Shown here: positions 1 through 8,862 of the stretch, piece after piece
Layout of the letters: each line of letters opens with the position of its first letter
Numbering within the stretch: position 1 is the stretch's first letter
Assembly (NCBI RefSeq): GCF_016722925.1
Contig: NZ_JAEQNC010000003.1
Span: 1-64,000, forward strand
Reading direction: 5' to 3'
DNA from: Phytoamicus setariae
GTDB lineage: Bacteria > Pseudomonadota > Alphaproteobacteria > Rhizobiales > Rhizobiaceae
DNA length: 64,000 nucleotides
Program-made: the position numbers and the translations under genes
The notes under the pieces: model-generated
Told to the model about the DNA's origin: nothing
The model's input: the letters and a program-made list of their open reading frames with translations, nothing else
Database searches by the model: none

Positions 1-193
1 CGGTGGTATAGAGATCCGCAAGGATACGGAGATATCGGTTGTTCGACAGTTTGCCGGCAGCACCGAGAAATCCGAAGACCACCGATACGGCGTAGGAAAC
101 CAACGAGACCTGCAGGGTCATCAGCAGACCCCAGGCGAATTCATCGCCCCAGCCCTCTCCTCCCCAGGCAAGCAAGTGCCAGTATGCGTCCAT
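1..193 (-). CDS. Amino-acid ABC transporter permease (partial, 5' end only)
   Basis: The minus-strand frame starts with ATG at 193 and runs off the left edge, so only about 64 N-terminal residues are visible. They begin MDAYWHLLAWGGEGWGDEF, followed by a hydrophobic stretch (GLLMTLQVSLVSYAVSVVFG) typical of the first membrane segment of HisM/ArtQ-type permeases of polar amino-acid importers. It lies directly downstream, on the same strand, of a family-3 solute-binding protein and the arginine-derivative enzymes, so it most likely forms the inner-membrane channel of that importer. The substrate cannot be read from this fragment; arginine, citrulline, ornithine or methylarginine is inferred from context. 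Confidence 0.75.
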   Translation of the reverse strand, partial: MDAYWHLLAWGGEGWGDEFAWGLLMTLQVSLVSYAVSVVFGFLGAAGKLSNNRYLRILADLYTT

Positions 194-393
194 GCGTTGT
201 TACCTGATTGATACGGCGTTGCTCACTGCAATCGCCAAGGTGGCGCACGCGCCGCCGATGTCCCGATAATCCATGTCATTCGTGCCGTCGGCATGCACTT
301 GTGCAGCCCCCTCCCGGACAGCGCACGAACATTTCCATCGGCCGGGTTTCGGCGGGCATCGCAATATACGGCGCCCGCCTAACGATGAGTCGA

Positions 394-1194
394 TTACTTC
401 TTGGCGAAGATCCACTGGTCGACAAGCTTCTTCAGCGTGCCGTCCTTGTCGAGTTCGGCAAGCGCCGTGTTAAGCTTGCCAAGCGTTTCCGCATCGCCCT
501 TGCGCACTGCGTAGGCCACACCTTCGCCGAGCACTGCACTCTTCGGCGCTTCGAGCTTGACTTCGAAGTCGGCGCCCTCCGGCGTCTTGAGGAAGGCCTT
601 GATGTAGATGTCAGGGATCAGCACATAATCGACGCGACCGGCGACCAGATCGGCAACCGAGTTATCGGCAGTGTCATAGCTCTTTGCTTCGGCACCCGAA
701 AGGTACTTGGCAACATAAGCCGACTGCACGGACGATGTCTGGACGCCGATGATCTTGCCGGCAACAGTTTCCGGGTTGATGATCTTGCCCGAGCCATCGG
801 GCGCATCGACGACATCGATCTTGGTCTCGTCGGCCTTTGCGCCGACGAAGGACGTGCCTTCGGTGTAGTATGGGATGGAGAAATCCACCACCTTGCGGCG
901 ATCGTCGGTGATCGAGAACGCACCGATGATGAAATCGACCTTGTTCTCCTTCAGCGACGGGATGAGACCGTCCCAGGCCATCTGCTTGATCTCGCACTTG
1001 ATCTGCATTTTGGTGCAGACGGCGCGCGAAAGATCAGCTTCGAGGCCTTCCCATTCACCGGCAGTGTTGATCTGCGTAAACGGCATGTAGGGCTCTGGTG
1101 TCATGCCGAGACGGATGGTGTCTTCAGCGTGCGCGACGCTGGCCGAAAGGCACAGCATGACGCCGGCGACGATCCTGGATTTCAAAGTGTTCAC
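394..1194 (-). CDS. Amino-acid ABC transporter substrate-binding protein (SBP family 3)
   Basis: A 266-residue periplasmic binding protein. It begins with a signal peptide (MNTLKSRIVAGVMLCLSASV, cleavage expected after AHA at about residue 23). The body has the family-3 layout: EGLEADLSRAV near the start, AWDGLIPSLKENKVDFIIGAFSIT in the middle and the hallmark DDRRKVVDFSIPYY. The family captures polar amino acids and opines. It sits between the permease and the DDAH-like hydrolase on the same strand, so the likely ligands are arginine, methylarginine, citrulline or ornithine. Length is normal for the family. Confidence 0.9.
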   Translation of the reverse strand: MNTLKSRIVAGVMLCLSASVAHAEDTIRLGMTPEPYMPFTQINTAGEWEGLEADLSRAVCTKMQIKCEIKQMAWDGLIPSLKENKVDFIIGAFSITDDRRKVVDFSIPYYTEGTSFVGAKADETKIDVVDAPDGSGKIINPETVAGKIIGVQTSSVQSAYVAKYLSGAEAKSYDTADNSVADLVAGRVDYVLIPDIYIKAFLKTPEGADFEVKLEAPKSAVLGEGVAYAVRKGDAETLGKLNTALAELDKDGTLKKLVDQWIFAKK

Positions 1195-1224
1195 GTTCCC
1201 ATACTCCTTTTATGCAATTGCGGA

Positions 1225-2028
1225 TTAGCGAGCGTCGCGGAACCAACGCAGCGACATGCAGGACAGACCCGCGTCGATCTTGCCGATTTCGGTGGTCTTC
1301 ATCGGGACGACCTTGTAGCCAAGCTTGTCGAGCATCTCGATGGTGCGCGGGAAATCCGAGCCGACCATGACGACGTCGTTTACGCGCAGGGCATTCGCAG
1401 CCGGCTCTTCGCCTTCCGGGATGATGATCTGCTTGAAGTTCTTGAAAACGCCGGACTGGGCCAGACGCGCGGTCGACAGAACGTTTTCGTCGTCGAGCAG
1501 CGAGCAATCGGTCTTGAAGTGCAGGACGCCCTTTGGCGTGGCAACCACTTCGCCCTTCAGGCCAAGCTTGTCAAGGCAGCCGATGAGTGCTTCGGCGCCG
1601 GCCTTGTCGGTGCGAGCCGACAGACCGATCATCACGCTCTTCGGCGTAGTCAGCACGTCGCCACCATCAGCAAAACCGGGGCTCGGCAGGTCGAGCACAG
1701 TGTCGAACATCTCGCGCAGCGTCGGCGTGATTTCGGCAGTTTCCTTGACGCGGGTTTCGGCGCCCGGACGCAGCAGGATCGCGCCCGATGTGAAGACGAG
1801 CGCCGGATCTTCCACGAAGATCGAGTCCGGAAACTCTTCCAATGCCGGCAGCACCGTCACTTCGACACCGGCAGCGCGCATGGCGTCGATGTAGGCGTCG
1901 TGTTCGGCCTTGACGCCTTCATAGGTCGGGTTGCCGCGATCGTCGGCGCGAAGTCCGTTGACGACCGAGCGCGACGGCGTACGCACGATGACGGAATTGA
2001 AATTGTAAACTGCTCTCGTTTGCGACAT
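1225..2028 (-). CDS. Dimethylarginine dimethylaminohydrolase (DDAH)-like amidinohydrolase
   Basis: A 267-residue member of the guanidino-group-modifying (amidinotransferase) superfamily. DDAH hydrolyses N-omega-methylated arginines to citrulline and methylamines. Visible signature elements are FPDSIFVEDP at about 66-75, FADGGDVL at about 119-126, a catalytic-type His170 in GVLHFKTDC and Cys257 in GLSCMSLRW near the C-terminus, which is the His and Cys arrangement of DDAH. Length agrees with bacterial DDAH (about 255-285). It is flanked by a CtlX-type citrulline hydrolase and ornithine cyclodeaminase on the same strand, which supports a catabolic role ending in proline. A different guanidino substrate cannot be excluded. 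Confidence 0.85.
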   Translation of the reverse strand: MSQTRAVYNFNSVIVRTPSRSVVNGLRADDRGNPTYEGVKAEHDAYIDAMRAAGVEVTVLPALEEFPDSIFVEDPALVFTSGAILLRPGAETRVKETAEITPTLREMFDTVLDLPSPGFADGGDVLTTPKSVMIGLSARTDKAGAEALIGCLDKLGLKGEVVATPKGVLHFKTDCSLLDDENVLSTARLAQSGVFKNFKQIIIPEGEEPAANALRVNDVVMVGSDFPRTIEMLDKLGYKVVPMKTTEIGKIDAGLSCMSLRWFRDAR

Positions 2029-2060
2029 TTCAGGATACCTTTATATTTGCTGGGGCTTCT

Positions 2061-3032
2061 CTAAACGGCTCGCTCGGCCGCGTAAAGCAATTGTGTGGCA
2101 GGAATCTCGCGGCGCGACAGATGAATGCCTGCGAGCATGCAGCGCACCGACCCACCGGCGAGCTCGATGGTCGAGACATCGAAAGGTAGCAGCGTCGCGC
2201 TTTGTTCAATCGCTTCGATCTGCTGCCGGTCGAGTGCGGCATGTGCCCTGGCGGAGAGGACGACCACCCGGCCGTCCTTGCCGTCGAGCTCAATGGCATT
2301 GCCGGCGAAGTTCTCGATCTGCTCGATAGAAAGATCGATCACCTTGCGCCCGGTCTCTTCAAGGCGGGCGACGATCTCCCGGCGACGCTTTTCGTCCGGG
2401 ATCATCTGCATACCCAATAGCGCAAACTCGGTGCCTATGCACATCAACACATTGGTGTGGTAGATCGACTTGCCGTGACGATCGACGGCGTCAAACACCA
2501 TCGGTTCGAAGTTGAAGTGCGTGCAGAACCGCTCCAGGGCCACTTCGTTGGTGCGGTTCGAGCGCACCGCATAGGCAACGCGACCGATATGATCGAGCAC
2601 CATCGCGCCCGTGCCCTCGAGATAGAAACCGTCCTTCTCCAGGCCGGAATAGTCGATCACGTCCTGAACCCGATAATCGTTCTTGAGCATCTCGATGATA
2701 TCGGGGCGGCGCTCGCTCTGGCGGCTTGCCGAAAACATCGGATAAATCGCCACGTGGCCGCCGGAATGGGTGGAGAACCAGTTGTTGGGAAACACCGAAT
2801 CCGGGCGGGTGGCCGTCTCGTCCTCGAAGACATGCACGGTGACGCCGGCTGCGGCCAGCCCCTCGGCCATCTCAGTCACCTCATCGAAGGCGGCGCGGGA
2901 AATGGCTTCTGCGGCGCGCTTTTCGTCATTGGACTGGAACGAATTGTCCTTGGCGGTCATCGGATTGGGGGTGAAATGATGCGGACGGATCATCACCACC
3001 GACTTCGGCGCCTGTACGGAAAGTCTGGTCAT
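2061..3032 (-). CDS. ctlX: CtlX-type citrulline hydrolase (citrulline ureidase family)
   Basis: A 323-residue protein of the same fold superfamily as its neighbour but of the CtlX branch, described in Francisella as a citrulline ureidase (citrulline to ornithine, CO2 and ammonia). Family signatures visible are VVMIRPHHFTPNP at the N-terminus, PDSVFPNNWFSTH at about 77-89, LEGTG, IYHTNVLMCIG (His) and a C-terminal ELAGGSVRCML (Cys). It follows ornithine cyclodeaminase with 3 bases between them. Sitting between a citrulline producer (DDAH) and an ornithine consumer (OCD), citrulline is the natural substrate; the activity itself is inferred from family and context. Confidence 0.8.
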   Translation of the reverse strand: MTRLSVQAPKSVVMIRPHHFTPNPMTAKDNSFQSNDEKRAAEAISRAAFDEVTEMAEGLAAAGVTVHVFEDETATRPDSVFPNNWFSTHSGGHVAIYPMFSASRQSERRPDIIEMLKNDYRVQDVIDYSGLEKDGFYLEGTGAMVLDHIGRVAYAVRSNRTNEVALERFCTHFNFEPMVFDAVDRHGKSIYHTNVLMCIGTEFALLGMQMIPDEKRRREIVARLEETGRKVIDLSIEQIENFAGNAIELDGKDGRVVVLSARAHAALDRQQIEAIEQSATLLPFDVSTIELAGGSVRCMLAGIHLSRREIPATQLLYAAERAV

Positions 3033-3035
3033 GGC

Positions 3036-4094
3036 TCAGGCAAAGCTCCCTTCGAGAACGGCAAGCGGGGCGACCGGCGCCGGCTGCCGGAACAGCCCGT
3101 AGAGATTGCGGGGATCCTTCGGCTGGGTTGTCAGGTCGAGCTCGGTGAAGAAGCTGGTGCCCTGAACGGCATCGCGGAGGTAACGCAGCGCGGAGAAATC
3201 CTCCGTTGCAAATCCAACGGAATCGAAAATGGTGATCTGGGCGTCGGAGCGACGGCCGGCAGCCCCGCCCGTCATCACCTGCCAGAGTTCGGTGACCGGG
3301 AAATCCGCTTCCATCTGCTGGATCTCGCCTTCGATGCGGGTCTGCTCGGGAAACTCAACGAACACGTCGGCCCGGCGCAGGATCTCGCCCTGCAATTCGG
3401 TCTTGCCGGGGCAATCGCCACCAACGGCGTTGATGTGCACGCCGGCGCCGACCATGTTGTCGGAAAGGATCGTGGCATTGCGCTTGTCAGCGGTGACGGT
3501 GGTGATGATATCGGCGCCGGAGACGGCGTCCTCGGCGGTCTCGCCGACAACGATCTCGATATCCGTATCGGCAAGGTTGTCGCGGAACTTGGCGGTTGCC
3601 GCCGGATCGATGTCGTAGACGCGCAGCTTCTTGATGCCGAGCAGTGCATGAAAAGCCAGCGCCTGAAACTCAGATTGCGCCCCGAGCCCGATGATCGCCA
3701 TGGTGCGAGCATCCTTGCGGGCCAGGTATTTTGCCGCGAGCGCCGAGGTTGCCGCCGTGCGAAGTCCCGTCATCAGGGTCATCTCGGACACCAGGCAGGG
3801 ATAGCCCGTGCTGACGTCGGAAAGCACGCCGAAGGCCGTGACCGTCTGCAGACCGTCATTGGGGTTCTTGGGATGGCCGTTGACGTATTTGAAACCGTAG
3901 AGCTCGCCGTCGGAGGTCGGCATCAGCTCGATAACGCCTGACGTCGAGTGGCTGGCAACGCGCGGCGCCTTCTCGAACTGCTCCCAGCGGCGGAAATCCT
4001 CTTCAATATAATCCACGAGACCAAGCAGGAATGTCTCGATGCCGGTTGATCTCACCAGCTCGATAACATTGCCCACACCCACATACTGTACCAC
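3036..4094 (-). CDS. Ornithine cyclodeaminase
   Basis: A 352-residue member of the ornithine cyclodeaminase/mu-crystallin family, which converts L-ornithine to L-proline and ammonia using bound NAD. The Rossmann segment TMAIIGLGAQSEFQALAF carries the GxGxQ nucleotide loop, preceded by LMTGLRTAATSALAAKYLA, which is the typical substrate-binding region of OCD. It appears to be the first gene of the minus-strand operon, using a GTG start at 4094. The divergent Lrp/AsnC regulator starts about 130 bases away. Lysine cyclodeaminase or a related alanine dehydrogenase would share these motifs, but the genes beside it favour ornithine. Confidence 0.88.
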   Translation of the reverse strand: MVQYVGVGNVIELVRSTGIETFLLGLVDYIEEDFRRWEQFEKAPRVASHSTSGVIELMPTSDGELYGFKYVNGHPKNPNDGLQTVTAFGVLSDVSTGYPCLVSEMTLMTGLRTAATSALAAKYLARKDARTMAIIGLGAQSEFQALAFHALLGIKKLRVYDIDPAATAKFRDNLADTDIEIVVGETAEDAVSGADIITTVTADKRNATILSDNMVGAGVHINAVGGDCPGKTELQGEILRRADVFVEFPEQTRIEGEIQQMEADFPVTELWQVMTGGAAGRRSDAQITIFDSVGFATEDFSALRYLRDAVQGTSFFTELDLTTQPKDPRNLYGLFRQPAPVAPLAVLEGSFA

Positions 4095-4222
4095 GTCTGC
4101 AGCTCCATCCGGAAATTCGTTGAGATCAGCCTAGGCAGGCGTAACGCCACTTGAAATCTGAAAAATGTTCGAAGCACTGCAATACTTCTGGCAAATTGCT
4201 AGGCGGAACTGTACAATTTGCC

Positions 4223-4648
4223 ATGCACATTTTTGACGAGTTGGACCACAAGCTTATCTCCATCCTGCGCGAGGATGGTCGCGCGCCGCTGTCAAAACTG
4301 GCGGAGATATTGGGCGTGTCCAGAGGTACCGTTCAGTCGCGGCTGGATCGCCTGCTGCAATCCGGCGCGGCTCTCGGATTTACGATTCGGGTGCGCCAGG
4401 ATTATGACGAGGGGGCCATCCGCGCGATCATGATGATCGAGGTGCAGGGACGTTCGACAACGAAAGTCATCAAGTTTCTCCGTGGCTTGCCCGAGCTTTA
4501 TACGCTGCACACCACCAATGGCTCGTGGGATCTGGTGGCGGAAATTCGCGCCGCGAACCTGCACGAATTCGACCGTGTGCTCCGAGAGGTCAGAACGGTC
4601 GAGGGCGTACTCAACAGCGAGACGAGCATCCTGCTGAGCAGCGTGTAG
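4223..4648 (+). CDS. Lrp/AsnC-family transcriptional regulator
   Basis: A 141-residue regulator using the ATG at 4223; the open frame reaches further upstream to 4151 but those extra residues do not resemble the family. The N-terminal winged helix begins DELDHKLISILREDGRAPLSKLAEILGVSRGTVQSRLDRL, and a RAM ligand-binding domain follows (VQGRSTTKVIKFLRGLPELYTLHTTNGSWDLV). Family members sense amino acids. It is transcribed away from the ornithine cyclodeaminase operon, so it is the natural local regulator of arginine-derivative catabolism. Confidence 0.9.
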   Translation: MHIFDELDHKLISILREDGRAPLSKLAEILGVSRGTVQSRLDRLLQSGAALGFTIRVRQDYDEGAIRAIMMIEVQGRSTTKVIKFLRGLPELYTLHTTNGSWDLVAEIRAANLHEFDRVLREVRTVEGVLNSETSILLSSV

Positions 4649-4658
4649 GATATTCTCT

Positions 4659-4681
4659 CCAGTCCGCCATCGCGGGACTGG
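4659..4681. terminator. Hairpin between convergent genes
   Basis: A 7-bp perfect inverted repeat, CCAGTCC (4659-4665) with GGACTGG (4675-4681), separated by 9 bases. It lies between the 3' ends of the convergent Lrp and RpiR genes. There is no clear T run, so its role as a bidirectional terminator is inferred from position. Confidence 0.45.
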
Positions 4682-4688
4682 CAAGCGC

Positions 4689-5543
4689 TTACGGCTCGAA
4701 ATCCCCGAACATATCCTGAAGTCGCGTCAGCTGCTGGACACGTTCATCGACCTGGCTGCCCAGCAGCACGATGATGTTGCTGATCAACAGGTCGATCACG
4801 ATGGTCGAAACCGCAGCTCCATCCCAGAGCGGCCCCTGCGTCGACGGCTCCATCAACGTGATATCAGAGACTTCATGCGCCCAGGTGCAGGAATCGTTGG
4901 TGAGCAGCACGACCCGGACGCCGGCGCGTTGCGCCTCTGCCGCCAGCGGGCGTGCTTTCGAGGCAAACCGGCGCACATCGAGCAAGAACAGACAACGCCC
5001 TTCCACCGATCCATCCAGCAATTCGGCAAACGTGCCGTTCAGACCATCGACGAACTGCACGCGCGGGCGGGCATAGGAAAGCTGGGCGGCGAAATACTGG
5101 GCGATGCCACGAACATTCTGAAAGGCGACGACGTAGATCTCGCTCGCCGCGATCAAGGCATCGATGGTTTCCTGCCACTGCCTGGAGGCAGTCAACTCAT
5201 AGATATGACTCAGGCTGTCGATATGCTGATGCAGCAGGTTGGCCAGCAGCTTTCCGTCACGAATGTCGGCCTGAAACCGGTCCATCTGCCCCTTGACCTG
5301 CCAGGCCGGATTGGACCGGCTGTTGCGCAACTCCGCCTTGAGCTCTTCGAGCCCCTCGAAGCCGAGGCGCCTGAGATAGCGGCTGATGGTCATTGGGCTG
5401 ACGCCGACGCGTTGGGCAATCGAGCGGGCGGTCTCGAACGGCGTGTCGGCCAGATTGCGCTCGAGATAATTGGCGATCATCTTGTCGGATGCGGAACGCC
5501 GCATCTCGTCACTTTTCAGACGCGCGATGATGTGCCTCGACAT
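4689..5543 (-). CDS. RpiR/MurR-family transcriptional regulator (HTH + SIS)
   Basis: A 284-residue regulator. The N-terminal RpiR-type helix-turn-helix is seen in ETARSIAQRVGVSPMTISRYLRRLGFEGLEELKAELR (about 38-75). The C-terminal half (about 125-260) looks like a SIS phosphosugar-binding fold, with ASEIYVVAFQNVRGIAQYFA and LLDVRRFASKARPLAAEAQRAGVRVVLLTND. It ends next to the Lrp gene and starts about 57 bases downstream of the polyamine-type binding-protein stop on the same strand, so it may be cotranscribed with it and regulate that importer. The ligand is unknown. Confidence 0.85.
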   Translation of the reverse strand: MSRHIIARLKSDEMRRSASDKMIANYLERNLADTPFETARSIAQRVGVSPMTISRYLRRLGFEGLEELKAELRNSRSNPAWQVKGQMDRFQADIRDGKLLANLLHQHIDSLSHIYELTASRQWQETIDALIAASEIYVVAFQNVRGIAQYFAAQLSYARPRVQFVDGLNGTFAELLDGSVEGRCLFLLDVRRFASKARPLAAEAQRAGVRVVLLTNDSCTWAHEVSDITLMEPSTQGPLWDGAAVSTIVIDLLISNIIVLLGSQVDERVQQLTRLQDMFGDFEP

Positions 5544-5600
5544 GGTCCGCCCTCCCGGCAGTTGCGCCCCGGTACAAAAGCTGAACCGGGGCGGGTATGC

Positions 5601-6692
5601 TTATTCCGCCGTCTTGACCTTTGTCCAGACCCTGTCAACGACACGGATCTTGGCACCGAGGTCTTCGAAGATCTGCAGGCGGGTCATCGTTTCCGCAGGC
5701 GGATTGATTTCCTTGCTGTCCCTGATCTTCTCGGGCGTCATCGTCCGTGCCGGAACGTTGGCCGTGCCATTGGTCTGCTGCGACACATTGAGCGCCACAA
5801 CCTCGGGCTGGGTATAGAACTCGAGGAATTTCTTGGCATTTTCCTTGTTCGGTGCCGATTTCAGCACGCAGACGTCTTCCTGATACATCGTCGCGCCTTC
5901 CTCGGGAATGACATAGCCGAGATCGGCCTCATTGCCGAACACGTCGACCATGGCGCCGACGAAGAAATGCGCAGCCGCGACATCGCCGGCCTGCACCATC
6001 GGGCGCGAATTGTAGGTGAAGGAGGCCACATAGGGCTTCATCTCGGTCACCGTCGCGGCGGCTTTCTGTAGCTCCTCGGGATCAGTCGAGTTGACCTTGT
6101 AGCCGTTGAGGATCAGGCCGACGGCGAGCACTTCGCGCATGTCGTCAAGCAAGGTGATCTTGAGGTTCTTTTCCTTGACTGTGGCGAGGAGGTCCTTCCA
6201 GCCGGTCACGTCCTTGCCGAGAACCTTCCTGTTGTAGAAAATGCCGACCGTTCCCCAGGCATAGGGCAGGCAGTATTCGCCATTCGGGTCGCTCTTGGCG
6301 CGCAGGAACGAAGGATCGATATTCTTGAAGCCTTCGTACTGGTTGATGTCGGTCTTTTCCAGGAGATCAAGCTTGGCCATGATGTCCTGCATATGCACGG
6401 ACGGAAACACCACGTCATAGCCGGTGGCGCCGCTCTGGATCTTGGCCAGCATTTCCTCGTTGGATGCATAGGTCGACAGGTTGACCTTGATGCCGGTATC
6501 CTTCTCGAATTTCTTCAGCACATCCGGATTGATGTACTCACCCCAGTTGTAGACATTGAGCTCGCCGCCGCCGGCTACGGCCGGTGTCTGAGCCATCAGC
6601 GTCATAGACATCCCGGCCAGAAGCCCTGCGGCGAGCAGCCTGGGCAAGGATGTCCTGGCGCGCGCTCTATCCCCGTTCTTGCAGTCATTCAT
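5601..6692 (-). CDS. Spermidine/putrescine-type ABC transporter substrate-binding protein
   Basis: A 363-residue periplasmic binding protein of the PotD/PotF type. The ATG at 6692 is preferred because GAGGAG lies 8 bases upstream; a GTG at 6701 is too close to that site. After a signal peptide ending near AVAGG, the mature part begins ELNVYNWGEYINPDVLKKFEKDTGIKVNLSTYASNEEMLAKIQSG, the classic PotD opening. The divergent genes at 6853-9696 supply the ATPase and both permeases, so this is the ligand receptor of a complete importer. Ligands of this family include polyamines and other small amines. Confidence 0.9.
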   Translation of the reverse strand: MNDCKNGDRARARTSLPRLLAAGLLAGMSMTLMAQTPAVAGGGELNVYNWGEYINPDVLKKFEKDTGIKVNLSTYASNEEMLAKIQSGATGYDVVFPSVHMQDIMAKLDLLEKTDINQYEGFKNIDPSFLRAKSDPNGEYCLPYAWGTVGIFYNRKVLGKDVTGWKDLLATVKEKNLKITLLDDMREVLAVGLILNGYKVNSTDPEELQKAAATVTEMKPYVASFTYNSRPMVQAGDVAAAHFFVGAMVDVFGNEADLGYVIPEEGATMYQEDVCVLKSAPNKENAKKFLEFYTQPEVVALNVSQQTNGTANVPARTMTPEKIRDSKEINPPAETMTRLQIFEDLGAKIRVVDRVWTKVKTAE

Positions 6693-6852
6693 GTCGTTCA
6701 CTCCTCATTGTTTCGATCATTCTTGTCGGTGATCCGTTGCAGGCTTGGCGCCCTTTTGGTTTTGATTGGCCCGTGTTGACAGCAGCAAAGTTATGATATT
6801 CAAATACCAAAAACGCGCAATGGTTATTTGCGTAACAAAAAGAGGCGAACAG

Positions 6853-7959
6853 ATGAACAATGCCATCGTCAGGATGGAGCAGGCCAGCAAGGCCTTCGAT
6901 TCCCCGGAAGGCGGAAAGGTCCACGCCCTCCGCAGCGTCAATCTCGAGGTCAGGCGCAACGAATTCCTGACGCTGCTCGGGCCATCGGGCTGTGGCAAGA
7001 CCACGCTTCTGCAGTCGATCAACGGATTTGCCGAACTCGATGGCGGCGCGGTCCATATCGACGGGGAGGACGTGACCAAGGTTCCGCCCTATCGCCGCAA
7101 GGTCAACACCGTCTTCCAGAACTACGCGCTCTTTCCGCATATGACGATCGGCCAGAACGTCGGCTACGCGCTGGAAGTCGAGGGGGTCGGCAAGAGCCAG
7201 CGGCTCAAGCGTATCGCCGATGTGCTCGCTCTTGTCGGCCTCTCCGGGCTCGAAGACCGCGGGCCACGACAGATTTCCGGCGGCCAGCAGCAGCGCGTCG
7301 CTTTGGCGCGCGCCATCATTGCCCGGCCAAAACTGCTGCTGCTCGACGAGCCGCTGTCCGCACTCGACAAGAACCTGCGCCATTCCATGCAGATCGAGCT
7401 GAAGACGCTGCAGAGCGAGCTCGGCATCTCCTTCATCTTCGTCACCCACGACCAGCAGGAAGCGCTGACGATGTCGGACCGCATCGCGGTGCTGCAGGGC
7501 GGCATCATCCAGCAGCTCGACGCACCGCGGGCGATCTACGACCGGCCCGACACGATCTTCGTTGCCAACTTCATCGGCACCAGCAATCTGTTCGAGGGCA
7601 GCATCGACGGCGCCGCTATCAAGCTAGCTGACGGCTCGGCAGTTGCATTCGACGGCGCCTGTTCTCCGCAAGAAAACGGCCGCGCGACCGCGTTGATCCG
7701 GCCGGAGAACTTTTCGCTCGTCGGCTCGTCACGATTTTCGGGGGCACTTGATATCATCCGCGAGCAGGTGGTGTTTGCCGGTTCCAGCTTCGAAATCCTT
7801 GGCCGAACACCATCGGGCCGCAAGGTCACCGCCACGGTTCCCGGCAGCGAACGCGCCCGCATTCCGGCAATCGAGGAAAACAGCGCGGTCACACTCCATT
7901 ACGACCCGGCGACCGTACACCTGATCTACGATACGGCCTCCCAGGGAGGCAGGGCATGA
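6853..7959 (+). CDS. Polyamine-type ABC transporter ATP-binding protein
   Basis: A 368-residue ATPase of the PotA type, starting at the ATG at 6853 behind an AGAGG ribosome site. It has Walker [10 protein letters not shown], signature [15 protein letters not shown], Walker [13 protein letters not shown] and the H-loop VTHDQQEA. The C-terminal 110 residues form the TOBE-type regulatory domain ([11 protein letters not shown]). Its stop overlaps the ATG of the first permease by 4 bases, showing translational coupling. It energises import with the two permeases and the divergent binding protein. Confidence 0.93.
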   Translation: MNNAIVRMEQASKAFDSPEGGKVHALRSVNLEVRRNEFLTLLGPSGCGKTTLLQSINGFAELDGGAVHIDGEDVTKVPPYRRKVNTVFQNYALFPHMTIGQNVGYALEVEGVGKSQRLKRIADVLALVGLSGLEDRGPRQISGGQQQRVALARAIIARPKLLLLDEPLSALDKNLRHSMQIELKTLQSELGISFIFVTHDQQEALTMSDRIAVLQGGIIQQLDAPRAIYDRPDTIFVANFIGTSNLFEGSIDGAAIKLADGSAVAFDGACSPQENGRATALIRPENFSLVGSSRFSGALDIIREQVVFAGSSFEILGRTPSGRKVTATVPGSERARIPAIEENSAVTLHYDPATVHLIYDTASQGGRA

Positions 7960-8852
7960 CCATCGCCTGGCTTCGCCGCCTGCAACTGACGCTGCTGCTC
8001 GGACCGGTCACCGGCTTCCTGGCCGTGTTTTTCCTGGTGCCGCTGATCATCATGGTGGCGATCAGCTTCATGGCGCCCGGGCTCTACGGCGGCGTCGAAT
8101 ATTCCTATTACCCCGACAATTACGGACGCATCTTCGGCTTTGCCGACCCGATGTTCGAGGAATACGACCCGGTCTATCTGGCGATCTTCCTCCGCTCGAT
8201 CCGCATCGCCGTCATCACCGTCGTGCTGTCGCTCGTGGTCTGCTATCCGGCCGCTTTCATGATCGCCCGGATGCCGGAAAAGTGGAAGAATTTCTGCCTG
8301 TTCCTGATCACCCTGCCCTTCTTTGCCAGCGTCATCGTGCGGCTTTTCATCTGGGTGCTGATCCTCAGACCCACTGGCTTCATCAACGCGATCCTGCTCG
8401 GCATCGGCATCATCGACCGGCCGCTGGAGCTGATCTACACAGATGGTGCGATCATTCTTGGCATGGTCTATGTCTTCATTCCCTTCATGTTCATGCCGCT
8501 TTATGCCAGCATCGAAAAGCTTGACTGGACGCTGATCCAGGCTTCGGAAGATCTCGGCGCCGGCCCGATCCGCACCTTCTTCCGGATCATCCTGCCGCTG
8601 ACCATGCCCGGCATCATCGGCGGCTCGATCATCGTCTTCATCCCGGCACTCGGCAATTTCGTCGTGCCGACCCTGCTGGGAGGGGCCAAGGTGCAGATGC
8701 TGGGTAACCTTATCGAGCAGCAGTTCCTGTCTGCCCGCAACTGGCCGTTCGGCTCGGCGCTGGCGATGATGGTCATGGGCACGATGCTGGTTGTGCTGTT
8801 CTTCTATGTCAGACTCGACAGCCGCCAGCAGGCTGCGAGCGGCGTACGGTGA
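7956..8852 (+). CDS. Polyamine-type ABC transporter permease (PotB-like)
   Basis: A 298-residue inner-membrane protein with about six hydrophobic segments. The first is LLGPVTGFLAVFFLVPLIIMVAI, as in PotB/PotH proteins. The EAA loop that contacts the ATPase is visible as ASEDLGAGPIRTFFRIILPLTMPGI (about 205-229). It starts within the stop codon of the ATPase gene and is followed 10 bases later by the second permease. Confidence 0.92.
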   Translation: MTIAWLRRLQLTLLLGPVTGFLAVFFLVPLIIMVAISFMAPGLYGGVEYSYYPDNYGRIFGFADPMFEEYDPVYLAIFLRSIRIAVITVVLSLVVCYPAAFMIARMPEKWKNFCLFLITLPFFASVIVRLFIWVLILRPTGFINAILLGIGIIDRPLELIYTDGAIILGMVYVFIPFMFMPLYASIEKLDWTLIQASEDLGAGPIRTFFRIILPLTMPGIIGGSIIVFIPALGNFVVPTLLGGAKVQMLGNLIEQQFLSARNWPFGSALAMMVMGTMLVVLFFYVRLDSRQQAASGVR

Positions 8853-8862
8853 GGAGCGCATC

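Noticed and set aside
208-2064. A 618-codon open frame on the plus strand
   Set aside because: It lies antisense over the binding-protein and DDAH genes, whose minus-strand products match known families over their full length. Long antisense frames are common at this GC content.
2457-3941. A 494-codon open frame on the plus strand
   Set aside because: Antisense to ctlX and ornithine cyclodeaminase; its translation shows no domain pattern.
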